From the NCBI GenBank assembly GCA_949357655.1, contig CASHTG010000004.1:1-64000 (forward strand): a stretch of 64,000 nucleotides of DNA, in the 5' to 3' direction. Shown here one piece after another: positions 36,779 through 48,653 of the stretch (the first letter of the stretch is position 1; every line of letters starts with the position of its first letter). Position numbers and translations under genes: made by a program. The notes beneath the pieces were generated by a model. It was not told where the DNA came from. It did no database searches and saw nothing but the letters and a program-made list of their open reading frames with translations. This DNA comes from Parascedosporium putredinis (Eukaryota; Ascomycota; Sordariomycetes; Microascales; Microascaceae).

Positions 36779-37198
36779 TTTGATTTTTACAACCAAGATA
36801 TGGAATGAAACGGCAAGCCGACGTGTAGCTGAGAATGGTGCCAAAGCATGATCAGCAATGAGGCTCAGAAGCAACTTGGTAATCAAGCGAAACAAATTCC
36901 CGAAGATCCTCCGAACACACGAAAGCCTGCCACACAATGATGGGATACAAGTAGGATAAAGATTTGATAACCTCGATTATTCATGCGCCCGAGTAAACCT
37001 AGACCCTGTAATACTCCTAAGTAAGTATTGTTGGAGTTCCTTAAGCAATGAGCTTGACGATCACTCGCATGATAACCCCTAAAAAGAAACCATCAAACTG
37101 ATGACTAAGTCGGATGAGATTGATGTTGACTGCTGTGGGGTTGGAAGCCCCGCGATACTCTCTTCATCTTTCACGCCAACAACCAAATTCCTGCGACC
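36779..37198. promoter_or_regulatory. Shared promoter of the NCBP3-like gene and SRP72
   Basis: These 420 bases lie between two start codons that diverge. No specific element is confidently visible. Confidence 0.5.
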
Positions 37199-39164
37199 AT
37201 GACGGTAAAATCTCCGGCAGCACTAAAAGGTTTGCTTCAAGAAGCCTCTTTTGACGATCATGACAAAATCTTAGAGATTTCAACCTCTGTTCTTCATTCG
37301 TTTCCGCAGAATGATGCGGTTCGTCGGATGAATGTCGTTGCTCTACTTAAGCTTGATCGGTTTGAGAAAGCCCTGGACGTCGTGAGAGATGGCGGAGTGG
37401 AATTCCAAAAGAGTGCGTTTTTGAAGCTGCATACGCGTACTACAAAATCGGGGACTTTACAAGAGCCAGAAAATATTTGCAACCTGCCCTGAAATCACCA
37501 AGCCGAAATGTGCTTCATCTTGATGCTCAGATCGCCTACCGCTCTGAGAGTTTTGGCGAAGTTGATGTAAGGTATGCATCCCTCTCCTCGGGATCTACTA
37601 GCCGCGGCGAAAACCACGATTTGTCAATCAACAAGTTAGCGGTAGCGGCACAATTACACCATTGTGGTCGGGGGCCTTTTCACACGTCCAAGACGATAGC
37701 GACAACCAGGAGACATTCGAGCTTGCATATAATACCGCTTGTGTTCACGCTGCAGGGGGCCTATATAGGGAAGCACTTGAATCTGCATCGCTGTCAAAAC
37801 AGCTATGCGAGTCATCTGAGGAACTGTCAGATGAGGAGAGACAGGAAGAGTTGGTCCCTATCCAAGTTCAGCTAGGATACATCTTCTCGCGATTAGGTCT
37901 TGCAGATGAGGCTATGGTGGCCTTTCGTGCAGTCAAATCGCCCCTGTATGTGGTATCCACCCTTTTGTTTTTGTTCAAGGCCACTCATAGGCTCACTTTA
38001 GGGACTCCGACCCGGATTCGGCTTTCGTCTTGAAGCTCAATATGGCACTTAGTGCTTGCCATGGGTTGAATCCGCATCTCACGGAACGAACGTTTCGCCA
38101 CTTGGCTGCGATAAACAGTCACACGGGCCTCTTTGGCTACCAAAAAGCTTGCTCAACCTATGCGAGATGACCCTAAAACTTCATTGTGGTAAAACTGCAG
38201 GGGTAGTCAGACGGATAACTTGCACACTGGAGCCGCTCGAGGTTATTAGTGCGAGTAGTTACACTGGTCGTCTCTCTGCATTGAGGGCAGCAGCTATGCT
38301 ACACCTTCGTCGAAACGTTTCTTCCACCTCTGCCTGTCAGGATCTTTTGGAGCGCCAACCTTCCGATCTTGGCCCACTTTTGACAATGGTAGAGTTATAT
38401 CTCAGGAAACAAAGACTAGGTGCCGCGGCTAAAGCGATAGAAAAATATGCGGTTTTGCTTGGAAGGAAATTTTACCTAATCCCAGGTTTGGTTGCGCTGC
38501 TGGTCGCTTTATACACGGCACAGGGTAGACGCAAGACGATGACGGCATTCCTCTCCAAATTCACTACATCTTGCGTGGACGACTACAAGGATGCATCAAT
38601 TTCACTACTACGGGGAATCGGCCTTTCTTTAATTACGTCGCACCAGAAAGCGCAAGCTCAACTAGCCTCGCCAGTCTTTAGGGCAATGTTTGAAAGAAAC
38701 CCCTCAGATGACATTGCACAGGCCGGGCTTCTCGCTTCTGACATGAGAGTGGACGCCAACGAGTCTGTATACCACTCGTCTCAACTTCCGGCGATTCCAA
38801 GCTTATTAATGGACACCCGTGTTGATTTGCTCCTGGGTCGCGGCGTGGTTATTCCATCCACATCCGTCGGGGTGTCTGGTCGCACTACCGATGACGCTGA
38901 AACACCTGCTCGGCGGAGGCGAAGAAAGTTCACTGGCCCTGCCGAAGGTGGAAAACACCTGGACCCGGAGCGGTGGCTTCCTCTCCGAGACCGATCGTCA
39001 TTTAGACCAAAAGGGAAAAAGGGCAAAAAACGAACGGCTGAAGCAACACAGGGGGTATTTCTAAGGAAGAGACAATTGAACTCGTTGGTGGGGCGGGGGC
39101 AGTCAAGGTGGAAAAGGCAGCTCCCACGGCTCCAAAGAAGAAGAAGAAGAAGGGGAGAAAATAG
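37199..39164 (+). CDS. SRP72: Signal recognition particle subunit SRP72
   Basis: SRP72 is the TPR protein of the cytosolic SRP, which pairs with SRP68 and binds SRP RNA for co-translational ER targeting. It starts MTVKSPAALKGLLQEASFDD at 37199. TPR-like helices follow, for example NMNVVALLKLDRFEKALDVV-type repeats in the first kilobase and ELYLRKQRLGAAAKAIEKYA near 38.4 kb. The SRP72 RNA-binding motif is near 38.95 kb: LDPERWLPLRDRSSFRPKGK. It ends in a lysine-rich tail (APKKKKKKGRK, stop 39162-39164). Breaks needing one added base are in TTTTT 37418-37422 and GGGGG 39051-39055; others around 37.57, 37.97-38.05 kb may be introns or errors. About 640 residues, typical. Confidence 0.9.
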
Positions 39165-39588
39165 GCGAACCTATTTTGACGCACGCGCATCCTCGAGAAC
39201 ACTTAAGGACATGCGATCAATGTCATCCATTCACTGGGCCGCCTTAATTGGACCGTTCTTAGACTTCAAACATTTGGATATGCGGATAGGGGTGAGGATC
39301 ATTTCCAGGCAACGGAGTAACCAGTGAAAGAATTGGACGCTATAACTACCCCTTAAGAATCCTTGCTTGCGGGGTCTTCAATATATTGATCTAAGCAATT
39401 CCATAAGTTATATCCCAAGCTACATTGGGTAAATGATGAGAAAAATAGGACTGAATGAATGGCGTGCCAGCCCGATCACAACCAGCCAATTCTAGGTTGA
39501 GCTACGGCTACGGGCAACTAACTAGAGAGGGAAGAAAGTAGTAGTTAGGTTGTTTTCTAGCCATGCCGATGCCTCGCCGGTGAAGGGG
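39165..39588. other. Convergent spacer SRP72/ARF-GEF
   Basis: These 424 bases lie between two stop codons. No gene is seen. Confidence 0.5.
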
Positions 39589-42500
39589 CTTAATCAGACA
39601 GCGGGAGAGGAGTAACACCACTGTCTGAGAAGCTTAGTGCAATTTCACTATCTTCATCCGAAGGTGCAGTAAGGCGACCCCCGCAGCAGAGGCAGATCTC
39701 GAGTACTTGCGATGAAGCTCACGGAAACTCCTGGCTGTTGCTGTACTGGCACTGGCTGCAGATTCCCTTCGCTCCCTCCATTCAATATTATCTGCCGAAA
39801 TGGAGTGAAAGTCGTCCTCGCTACTAGACGGGGATGGTGGGCGGTACACGCACTCCTGCTGTTGATCATCGCACAGAGAATGCTGTATGGTTTGAAGCTT
39901 CTCGTCCGGCGAAATTGGCCTTAGCTCTGAGCCGAAGTTAATCACAGACGCTTTCTTCCCATGCACCACAAAGCTCCCAAGTGATCGAGTGAGTTTCTCA
40001 TCGACACCGTCGTCCTCGAGTGGGCTCGGGACTGAGACCTCTTTGCCTTTCTTCGTGCGCTGGTGAGATAAGTGTCCGGCACCTTCTCTCAATGTTCGTT
40101 GTAGACTCTTTCGAATTTTGTTCCTTTCTGCCTTTTCTGCTAAGGGCAAGACGGTTTGCCATTCACTGGATTCGTCGGGAGGTGCTAGGGGACCTGACCT
40201 TCTAATACTGATCCATGCGTAATGTCTAGAAGACCTGCTTTTTCTAGGAGATCGCGTTCGCCGTCATCAATATCGCCCCGTGGTGGGGTGATCGACATCT
40301 GGGCATCTAAGGATTTCCCTTCGATATCAGATAATCTGGCAGGGGATATTATGGGCGTCTGGTGTGCTGGAGGGGATATAATAGAAACGGATGCCTTCCT
40401 CTGACTTGACGGGTCAGGTTTACTGGGTAGTCGGGAATCTGAAATGGGTTGCGCTCCCGCGTTGCCCGTAGAGGTTGGGAGTTCCACTACAGGAGCGACT
40501 GGAGGAACAGCGGGGTGTTGAAGGGTTTCTCCGGGAGACACATCGCGTTCAAGTCCTAACCCGACGCGCTCCTCTTCGAGATCCTGGAGGAGAATATCCC
40601 GGTGGCAACGTAACTTCCAGATTTCCATCCTAGTCCACTTGAGCTGTGCAGAGATCCGGGCAGCCGCTAAGAGCACCTGTTCGCGCGTCTTTGTCTGAAT
40701 TGGCGCAAGAATCTGTAGATGACGAGCATTTCGGAGTTGCGTTTCTAGCTGCTTTTCTACCTCCGTTAGTTTGTCGGCGGCATCGGCGATTTTTTCCTGC
40801 ATAATATCACGGCGCGCGGCGAGAATGTCTTCAGCCATCTTATGATCAATCTGGCCCCGGGCGATACTCACGTCGCCAGTTGGTGTTCGGATTAATTGCG
40901 TCGCGTCGGCGTTGTCCAGTCTGCGAATGCCACGGCGGCTCTGGCCTTCGTAGTGGCCACCAACAACACCCCTCATCCGCACACCGGACGTTCTGAATGC
41001 AGCGGCATAATTAAGTTTTGCTAACCAGTCGTTCATCTCGTCTTCATCGTCAGCGAGCAAGACCTCCTCAACGCTGCCATGTCGAACGTAGACAAAGGCG
41101 TTTTTGTGCTTTTTATACGCTGAATCGACCAAAGCTACAGCCCCATCGGTCGAGAAAAGGACATCGGGCTTGAATTGCTCTAATGGGGGCTTGAACGTGA
41201 CCGGTATACCATCATTTCCTTGCCTAATATGGGCCTCATATTGGTGCATGAGACCCTTTACCCAAGCTGTATTACGGAAGAAATACAGCTGGGCCCCTGT
41301 TAGGATGGCACCCCATTCTTGCCATTTTGATCTCGTTCTTTTTTTTGGCGTCTTTCCGCCAAAGAAGCCCGACTTTTGTAATTTTGATGTCAACAATGCC
41401 AGGATGCGCGTCTTCAGGGTTAGCGGCCGTTTTTCCGACATAAACGCATCAGGGCGCGAGCGAGCAGAAACAATTTGCAGTACCCCAGTCCTAAAGAAAG
41501 TTCTCTGAAGCTCTTTCAAGTTGAGAGATTTAGCAGTCCCAACATACGTATAGTAGTCATCGAGATGCATAACATCCTTGAGGCTAGGTCGTAGCGCATC
41601 CAATTTTCCATCGATAATTAGAGTATACGGGTCAATTGGCTCCTTTGACGAATTCTTCGCGACCTCTACCGCGCCGCCAGCGAAAATTGGTTTCCGCCGT
41701 GCCTTGTGGGCGATTATCCGGTCGCCATTGATATCCAGGTCATCTTCGACATGTATAAACGGTGTGTACGTGATGTTGTCGTAAAAACACTCAAGGATTT
41801 CATCGAAGATGCCCTCACTCCCCGCATTCTTCAAATAATCCTGTTTTTGCATTTTACGTTTGTTGTTTTTGTTGAAAACGTCCGTATGGAGGATGAGAAG
41901 AGAGAAACTAATAAAATATGCTTGGTCTGGGGTGGAATATACTCCGGGATTACATTCGTCGTAGCGGTTAGCAAATGCTTGAAGGCAGCGATCAATCTGC
42001 TGGGTTTCGCGAGGCAGTTCAGCCTCCATCAAGAGCTTTCGAAGTGCCATGTCGATTGGATCCCCAAAGAAACTGAAACTTCTCATATAGCTACGCATGA
42101 CAGCTGTGGAAAAAGGTCTGTCCCTCGTGAAAGCGCGCTAGGAATGACACTGCGGCTAACTACCTCCTCCAAGCGAGCGAGGTATTTGGCCGGTGTATCA
42201 TCATCTCGACGTTCTGGTAAAACGAGTTGCGGCTCTCTCACTAGCTGTAAAGAGTTATTCTTCGAGGTGTTCGAGCCGGGCGTTACCGGCGTCATGGAGC
42301 CCTGGCGGCTAAGAGTAAGATCCGAATTCTGGCGAAGCCGGTTGAGCCCGAAAAGGTCACCAAAACTTTTCCGCCCAGCTGAGGATGAGGTCTGCACATT
42401 TGGAGGTGCAAGGGCCTCATCGTTAGAATATCTACCAATCGAGCTCAAGGTAGAAGATCTACCACGGAGATGTGTTGGACTTCTCGTTGGTGACGAGCGT

Positions 42501-43635
42501 CCAGATGAGACAGGCTTCGGGCGCCAGAAAGTCCCTGGTGGCGGTACTATGCCTCTTCCTTGTACTCTAGGAGATGGAATTCGTGAACCGGTATTGCTAT
42601 GCGAGGTGGAGGCTCTCGGCGTCCCAGGCTCTGACAATAAAGCATTGCTCTGGGACTTGTCGAAGGCCGACTCAGATATTTCTAGCGATGAAGAGGGAGC
42701 CCCTCCTGGGAAGCGACGCCCGCAGGTTTCTGCGGAAGGTGATTCAGAGGAAACAGAGAGTCTATTCCTCTGTTCCTCCGTCGTGGAAGTCTAAATAGCG
42801 TCGTTGTGATGGTGTGAACCGTGTGTGTTGTTGTAGTACTGGCATAGATACCGGGGTCGCCAGAGCTTGCATCAGACCGTGAAGACTCGGAAATCCTATT
42901 GACGGGCAGCGCCATGACTGCTTCCTCTTCGTCGCGATACGCCGGGGGTTGAGGTTGAGCAACTCTGGGCCCTTTCGGTAACCTTCCAAGTTGACTATCA
43001 ATAACCAAAGCGGAATCGTCGGAGGTTGAGCTTCCCGTAAGCTTAGATGACCCTGGTTGTTCTGCATCCTTGTTCTTTAGATTAGTACTCGCCTGCGATC
43101 GGCGAAAGCGATTCGCTAGATTTAAGCGCGATGGTTTTTTTGCAAGGCTTCAAAGTCCATGGTCGGCGCGGTAGTGATGATCTCGGGAGCTAATTGAGGC
43201 TATGTCAGTATCAACTCTTCACCAGGTGCTACCTGACAAAGCTAGACATCCGATCGAAACTGATCATGATCGACATACGGGGTGTAGGCAGCGGTGGCAT
43301 GCCGGCTGCCTCTTTTGAGCCCTTGAGGATAACTGAGAGTCAGAGGCGTTGCGAAACCGAAGGGTTGAGAAACGGCGCTGCCGGGAAGTCCGAGCTTGAA
43401 CTGGTGGGGAATCTAGTCGTAGGGAAAGGGATTCTTCAGGCCTAGAAGCCGACTCCGAATTGCGACTCGAATGGCAGTCACTTGCTAAGGAAGAATCGAG
43501 AGCATTGATGGGCCATGGTGGGACCGTGGATGGGTGTTTCACTGCCTCTACATTGGGAGTGATTGCAGTAGGTAGTAGGTCGGCAGTCTCAGGAGTTTCA
43601 CTGGCGGGCTGGCCGCGGCGGCGAATAAAAGGCAT
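39589..43635 (-). CDS. Sec7-domain ARF guanine-nucleotide exchange factor with PH domain (Syt1-like)
   Basis: This is a probable GEF that loads ARF/Arl GTPases with GTP on Golgi or endosomal membranes. The start at 43635 (MPFIRRRGQPASETPE) opens a long Ser/Arg-rich disordered region to about 42.2 kb. The Sec7 domain spans about 42.2-41.8 kb, with the catalytic-glutamate motif as ELPRETQQIDR followed by CLQAFANRYDECNPG and SLLILHTDVFNKNNKRKMQK. The PH domain covers about 41.35-41.0 kb (EWGAILTGAQLYFFRNTAW ... MNDWLAKLNYAAAF). A coiled-coil-prone helix comes at 40.85-40.55 kb, then a disordered tail ending with LPLSD (stop 39589-39591). Frame breaks include AAAAA 42110-42114 (plus-strand numbering), about 40.18 kb and about 39.68 kb, each fixed by one base. 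Domain order resembles yeast Syt1. Confidence 0.88.
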
Positions 43636-44593
43636 CGTGCTCGCGGTTCATGGTCAGGGTGAAAAATGATGCAGTTGATAGCCTTGGCAATAAATACCAC
43701 GACGACGTGACGCAGGAAGGATGTCGCGAGGTGCTTCACCCCCAATCACACAAGTAGGCGACTTATGCGTACTATATGGAGTCTGGTACTCCAGCTTCTT
43801 CATACTTGTAGCATATATGTATTTATATTAGGAAAATTGATTTAACTTGAACTATTATTTTAATTAAGCTTATATTAAATTATAATATATGTATATATAA
43901 TTTGAGCTTAAATTAGTAGATAAACTATATAATAAATAAGTTTTACTACATAGTAACATGTTTAATTATATTAAGAATTATACTATATTTTAATACTATA
44001 GCTATTAGTCATCTCGGTGTTACTACTTATAAATTATCTAACTTTTCTTGAATTTTCGGGTATTATAAATCGCAAATAACCTTAGTAATCTTTCTTTAAA
44101 GTTAAAAACTATTATAAGTCTTAAAAATTATAAATAAACCATAGAAGTAACTTATAATATTGATATATAATTACCTCTTATTGATCTTTTAAACTACTTA
44201 TTATTCTATTTTAAGCAATTTTTTTTAAAAATCAATAGTTTAATTTCTTTTTAAAAAAGCCGAGTAAGTTAATAATATATGTAGATGTACCTCGGTAGAT
44301 TGAGGTGGAAGATAAGTGGTCAGTGGTTTGCTTGAGAAATAGTACCTGAATGTATAGGGGTGGGAAGCTAACCCCAAAGTAGTTAGATATGCCGTTACGT
44401 AGCAAAACTTGTACACTATGTAGTGGTGTGTGTTGTCTCGTCAATCCATCAACCATAGGTAGCCAGCCTTCTAGACATCCGCTGTGAGCGGAGGGGTTGA
44501 TGGCATCAATAGTGGTCAGATTTTGATTCGCAGCCGCAACTCCACCATTGGGCATGCCATCACATCGTCAAGTCAAGCATCCCGCCTGCCAAC
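43636..44593. other. Divergent spacer with an AT-rich island
   Basis: This is the region between the ARF-GEF and ECM14 start codons. About 43810-44260 is strongly AT-rich, with sharp edges. Any promoter elements lie on both sides of the island. Confidence 0.6.
43810..44260. repeat. AT-rich RIP-like island in a divergent promoter
   Basis: About 450 bases are dominated by A/T, with runs such as TTTTTTTAAAAA near 44220. It resembles the composition of 1-8 kb and 34.75-35.15 kb. No ends typical of a transposon were found. Confidence 0.55.
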
Positions 44594-46256
44594 ATGAAAT
44601 CCCATTACATATTAGGATATCTTGTTTCCTTTTCCTATGCCCTTGCGTTTGAGCCCCGAGCCCATCACGAATACTCGCCATCATCTTCTTTCTCGAAGAA
44701 GTTTCAGTCTGTTGTTCGAGGTGCCGGGGAGCACCCAAACCCTTCTCTCAAACGTCTCCGCGATCATCTCGTTGAAGTAATCTTTGGAAGTCCTAATCCG
44801 TCAACTGCCACAAAAACTACTCATAGGATTGACTTGACAGCTTATGGGAGTGATATCGTTGTCCGATTCAATGTCACCAACGCGCACGACGAACGCGCTT
44901 TGTGGGAGGCTGTTGAGAGGCTCTTCAAGGACGTTTGGTCTCATGGGCAAAATCATGTTGATATCCGTATACATAGGGACGATATCAGGCCATTTCTGAG
45001 CCTTCTCCCAGAGTCCCTCCAGACATCATACTTCATAATAATTCCGGACCTAGCATCTCGTGTACGCGATACATACCCCTCTAAGCACCTGACGGGTGGC
45101 TCCGGGGGCTTTTGAAGAAGTCCCGAATCGGCACACCAATTCCCAACCCATGGGGACAACATTTTCTTCGAAGACTATCAGCCCCTACCGGTTCGAACCA
45201 TCATCTCCAAATCTGTGAGGAACTTCCGCTAACTGAACACAGGTCATACGCCGGTGGATGCGCCTGATGGAGGCACTTTTCCCATCGTTTGTTGAAATGG
45301 TATCTGTTGGTTTATCTCACGAGCGGAAGGACATATTAGCTCTCAAAATTGGCGCCCAAAGCCGGCCGGAAGACCCGCAGCGAAAGACAATTATAGTAAC
45401 GGGGGACTCCATGCCAGAGAGTGGATCTCGACGACAACAGCAAACTACATCGCATGGTCATTCATTACTCATTACGGCAAGGACCCTATTGTAACCAAAT
45501 TTCTCGAGAAGTTCGATCTCATTGTTATCCCCACACTTAACCCTGATGGTTATGACTACACCTGGCAAGTCGACCGTCTCTGGCGTAAAACGCGCCAACA
45601 CACTGCCTTCCGGTTCTGTCGGGGAATAGATCTGGATCGCGCATTCGGGTATCGATGGGAGCGAAGTAACGACCCTTGCTCCGAATTCTACGGCGGCGAT
45701 GAACCTTTCCAGGCGACCGAAGCTAAAGCACTGGCTAATTTTGTCCAGCGAGCCGTGGATCACGGTGCTCAAATCATGGGTCTCATCGACCTCCACTCTT
45801 ACTCACAACAAGTGCTTTTCCCATATTCATTTTCTTGCGTTGAGGAGCCCCTAATCTTGAGAATATGGAAGAGCTTGCTGCAGGCCTGGCTAAGGCTATT
45901 CGTCTAACGAGCGGGGAGGCATACACTGTAAGATCAGCCTGTGAGGGCGCGACTCCATACCCAAGAGAAGATGATGCTTCCAACCCCACTGGTACTGAGC
46001 TAGGAGGGGTTCTGCAATAGATTGGTTTAGCCATGAACTCCTTGCGCGGTACAGCTATCAAATTAGACTCAGAGATACGGGAAGCTACGGTTTCTTGCTC
46101 CCGAAGGATCACATCATCCCCACAGGCGAAGAAATCTTCAGCGCCTTTCGCTATTTGGCAGATTTTCTGCTTGGAAACAACGGTATCGAGAGCGTAAACA
46201 CCGGGGTTAACGATCTCGCTGCCAATTCTCCCCTCCACGTCACGGGAGGCGGATGA
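44594..46256 (+). CDS. ECM14: Inactive M14 metallocarboxypeptidase-like protein ECM14
   Basis: This is a secreted or vacuolar pseudo-carboxypeptidase of the ECM14 family, linked in yeast to cell-wall biology. The signal peptide MKSHYILGYLVSFSYALA starts at 44594. A pro-domain follows to about 45.05 kb, then an intron ending near 45241. In the catalytic fold the zinc residues are kept: HAREW (about 45.41 kb) and DLHSYSQ (about 45.79 kb). Substrate-site changes are visible: IDLDR replaces the usual DLNR. The catalytic Glu of the FELRDTG motif is Arg here (IRLRDTGSYGFLLP; AGA at 46065-46067). This matches ECM14 being a pseudoenzyme. One-base run deletions occur at about 45115, 45401-45405 (GGGGG), about 45847 and about 46009. 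The stop is at 46254-46256. Confidence 0.9.
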
Positions 46257-46565
46257 ATCCGCGAATGCGGAACATGGAGACTTGGTTCACGCCCAGGAGT
46301 TGAGGTGATAGCGAAGAAGCCATGATACCGGGATCGCACATCGTTTCGATATACACAGACAGCATATCTTCTTATCACTAGGCCAAACTTCCCAAAGGAA
46401 CACCCCGGGCCACGTCTCACTCGACTCCTCTCTTTAGAGAACTTGCTGTCACAACTTTCCAGCTTTTAACATAGTTTCTCTAGAATCAATCCGTCTGTAT
46501 TACTTGATTCCCTTGGTGAGAAACAGGGTAAAACTGCCTTCGTTTAGCACACGAACCTCGCCACC
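46257..46565. other. Convergent spacer ECM14/Pol X
   Basis: About 310 bases lie between two 3' ends. The polymerase frame could extend into it, because 46566-46568 is a TGA followed by an open frame to about 46500. Confidence 0.45.
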
Positions 46566-48375
46566 TCAGCCCGTGCATCTATCGCTAGGGCGTATCCACG
46601 TAAGGCCGAGCCCTGCAAATACTCGGCGTTCTGCAGTCTCCATGTCTGGTGCTCCTGTCGGCTCCTGCCCTTCCATGTTTACCCAAGAACCGTCGACGCG
46701 ATTTCGGATACCACTGCTATCGAATTTCAAAGATTTCTCAATCTTGCAATATCTCCTAAGATCCCTCTCGAAGGTAGCCGCGCCAGTCCATCCTAGAACA
46801 GCGCAACCGATGGTCTTCCATGGGCTCACAATGATGTCAACTCTTCTAAACCGGACATTTTGCGCCTCTTTTCTAGTCTCATCCCCTCCTTCACCCTGGG
46901 GTGATCGATAAATGACCATGGCCTTGTCCAATGTATCAAAACCAGCTGAGGGCCTCATCATACCTCCCTTCCACTGCAGCGGCTCTTGTGCACGGTCACT
47001 ATTCCTCGTTGTTAAACTCAGCGTGTGAGATATGAGCCCATTCACCTCGAGCATTCGCACTAGACGGCCAATGAAATACTCTGTTAACCTTTCCTCCGGA
47101 TGACTAAGAACAAGATCAACGTCTCCGCTCTCACTTTGGCCACGGCGGTATCCACCTACAATCATCATCTGGAACGCACTGTCGATGAGACGTGCATGAT
47201 GAAGGATAGTAGTTGCAATGACCTCAACCTCCTTGCGTGGAATTTTGAGCTTCAAGTCGTCGTAGAATTTAACACCGATTTGTTGAGCGCGCGTGAGATT
47301 ATCCCACCCTTGATCGACGACATCATCTAAGTCCCTCCAGCCTTGCGTCCGCCCGTCAGCGACAAGTCATCAGAACAAATAAATTAGATATGTGGAGGGG
47401 TTTGGGAAGATGAGCATATACACTACCTTTGCTATAAAACTCCCGGGCTGTTGCATCCCCAACTCCCCAGATATCATGGAACAATGAAAGAATAGAAAAT
47501 CGGTAATCTTGTTCTAACTTCTTAGCTTCATTGAGCGTGCCAGTCTCGTTAAACTCTCGAAATAGCTCGGCCACTTTGCGCCCACAGCCCGGAAGCCTCG
47601 TTATCTCTAGAAAATTCATCAGCCATGCTCTAGTGTTTCTCTTTAGTTTCTCTTTAGCTCGTCGTCTATGCAAGTGATTAATTGGTGTGTACTGGCTACG
47701 GGCATGAAGCCGTCAGGCTTACCATGGGGACTTTGGAGACCATATGGATATGCTGAAAGTGTTGCTATCGATGAACTATATGCCCTGACTCCAACGTGGT
47801 CGCCGTCTAAGACCCGTTGCTTTCTGATCTTTTGAGGAGGCCAATGAACACAGAATTACGCGGGTTTGAAGCCGTCGGGCGCTGACAAGCGTAAGGCGTG
47901 TTCATAAAGCATGGCATGGGGGTAATCCAGCATCTTCCGAGGTCGACCTCTGCAAGAAAGACGGGATTTTGTTGGGTATATGTGCTCCTTGGAGTGAACT
48001 TCGTCTGGCTTGGTTGACTTCAAGCCCACATGAATCTATCGATGGCGTTCTCTGTACTTGAACAATGAGATAGTCGTCTAGCGGGAGTACTTTATTCTGT
48101 TCAAGGCAGGCAGAGAGCCATTCAATGCGAGCAACGGCCAAGGAGTTCAAGGCTGACTTTGACGGTTTATCTGCCTGTACAGCGTCAAACCGGACGCCTC
48201 GTTGTCTCAGTTCAAACAAAGCCCTTTTTGTTTTAGAGATATTTCCTAGGACAACTTGAGCCTTGTTGATGTCCGGGGTAGTGGTTTCGGCCATTGTTAT
48301 CCATTTATGGAACTGCTCCGTAGACATATGGGTTGGAAGAATGTATATTATGGGGAAGTTCGAAAGGTTCTGCAT
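46566..48375 (-). CDS. POL4: Family X DNA polymerase with BRCT domain (Pol4/Pol mu-lambda type)
   Basis: This is a gap-filling polymerase for base excision repair and end joining in the nucleus. The likely start at 48375 opens into a BRCT domain: FPIIYILPTHMS, AQVVLGNISKTKRALFELR and ARIEWLSACLEQNKVLPLDD. The 8-kDa and helix-hairpin-helix region follows: RLPGCGRKVAELFREF and IWGVGDATAREFYSKG. The palm has the catalytic pair in GGYRRGQSESGDVDLVLSHP and the third Asp in RRVDIIVSPW. The thumb has GWTGAATFERDLRRYC and the C-terminal RVFAGLGLTWIRPSDRC. Frames shift around 47.91, 47.84 and 47.37-47.33 kb; some may be introns. It sits 280 bp downstream of TFIIE-alpha on the same strand. Confidence 0.88.
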
Positions 48376-48653
48376 CCTGTTTGGTTGGTGGAAAACAAGA
48401 GATCAAAGATGTTTAAGGTGATAGCTTGGAAGAGCATCGGCTGGTTGGGGCGGAGTGGTGGGTGAGCCTCGTGATTCTCTAGGAGACATCGATTGATACG
48501 GGCTGTTCGGATGCTGGAGGCCGTCTTATATACGACAAAGCACTATGACGTCACATGTATATTTGGGGATCTCTCCTGGTTTATCAAGGGAGAAGACGGT
48601 GTAGATGGCAACTTTGCGGCTATCGTGACCTAAATGAAAACATGATGCGTTGT

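Noticed and set aside
38056..39327. A single 423-codon frame in the SRP72 region as an independent protein
   Set aside because: Its middle is SRP72, but its end leaves the conserved frame at the GGGGG run at 39051 and the real tail is in another frame.
41706..42794. 362-codon open frame on the plus strand opposite the ARF-GEF
   Set aside because: It lies entirely opposite the Sec7 domain and its N-terminal flank, and is a shadow of that coding sequence.
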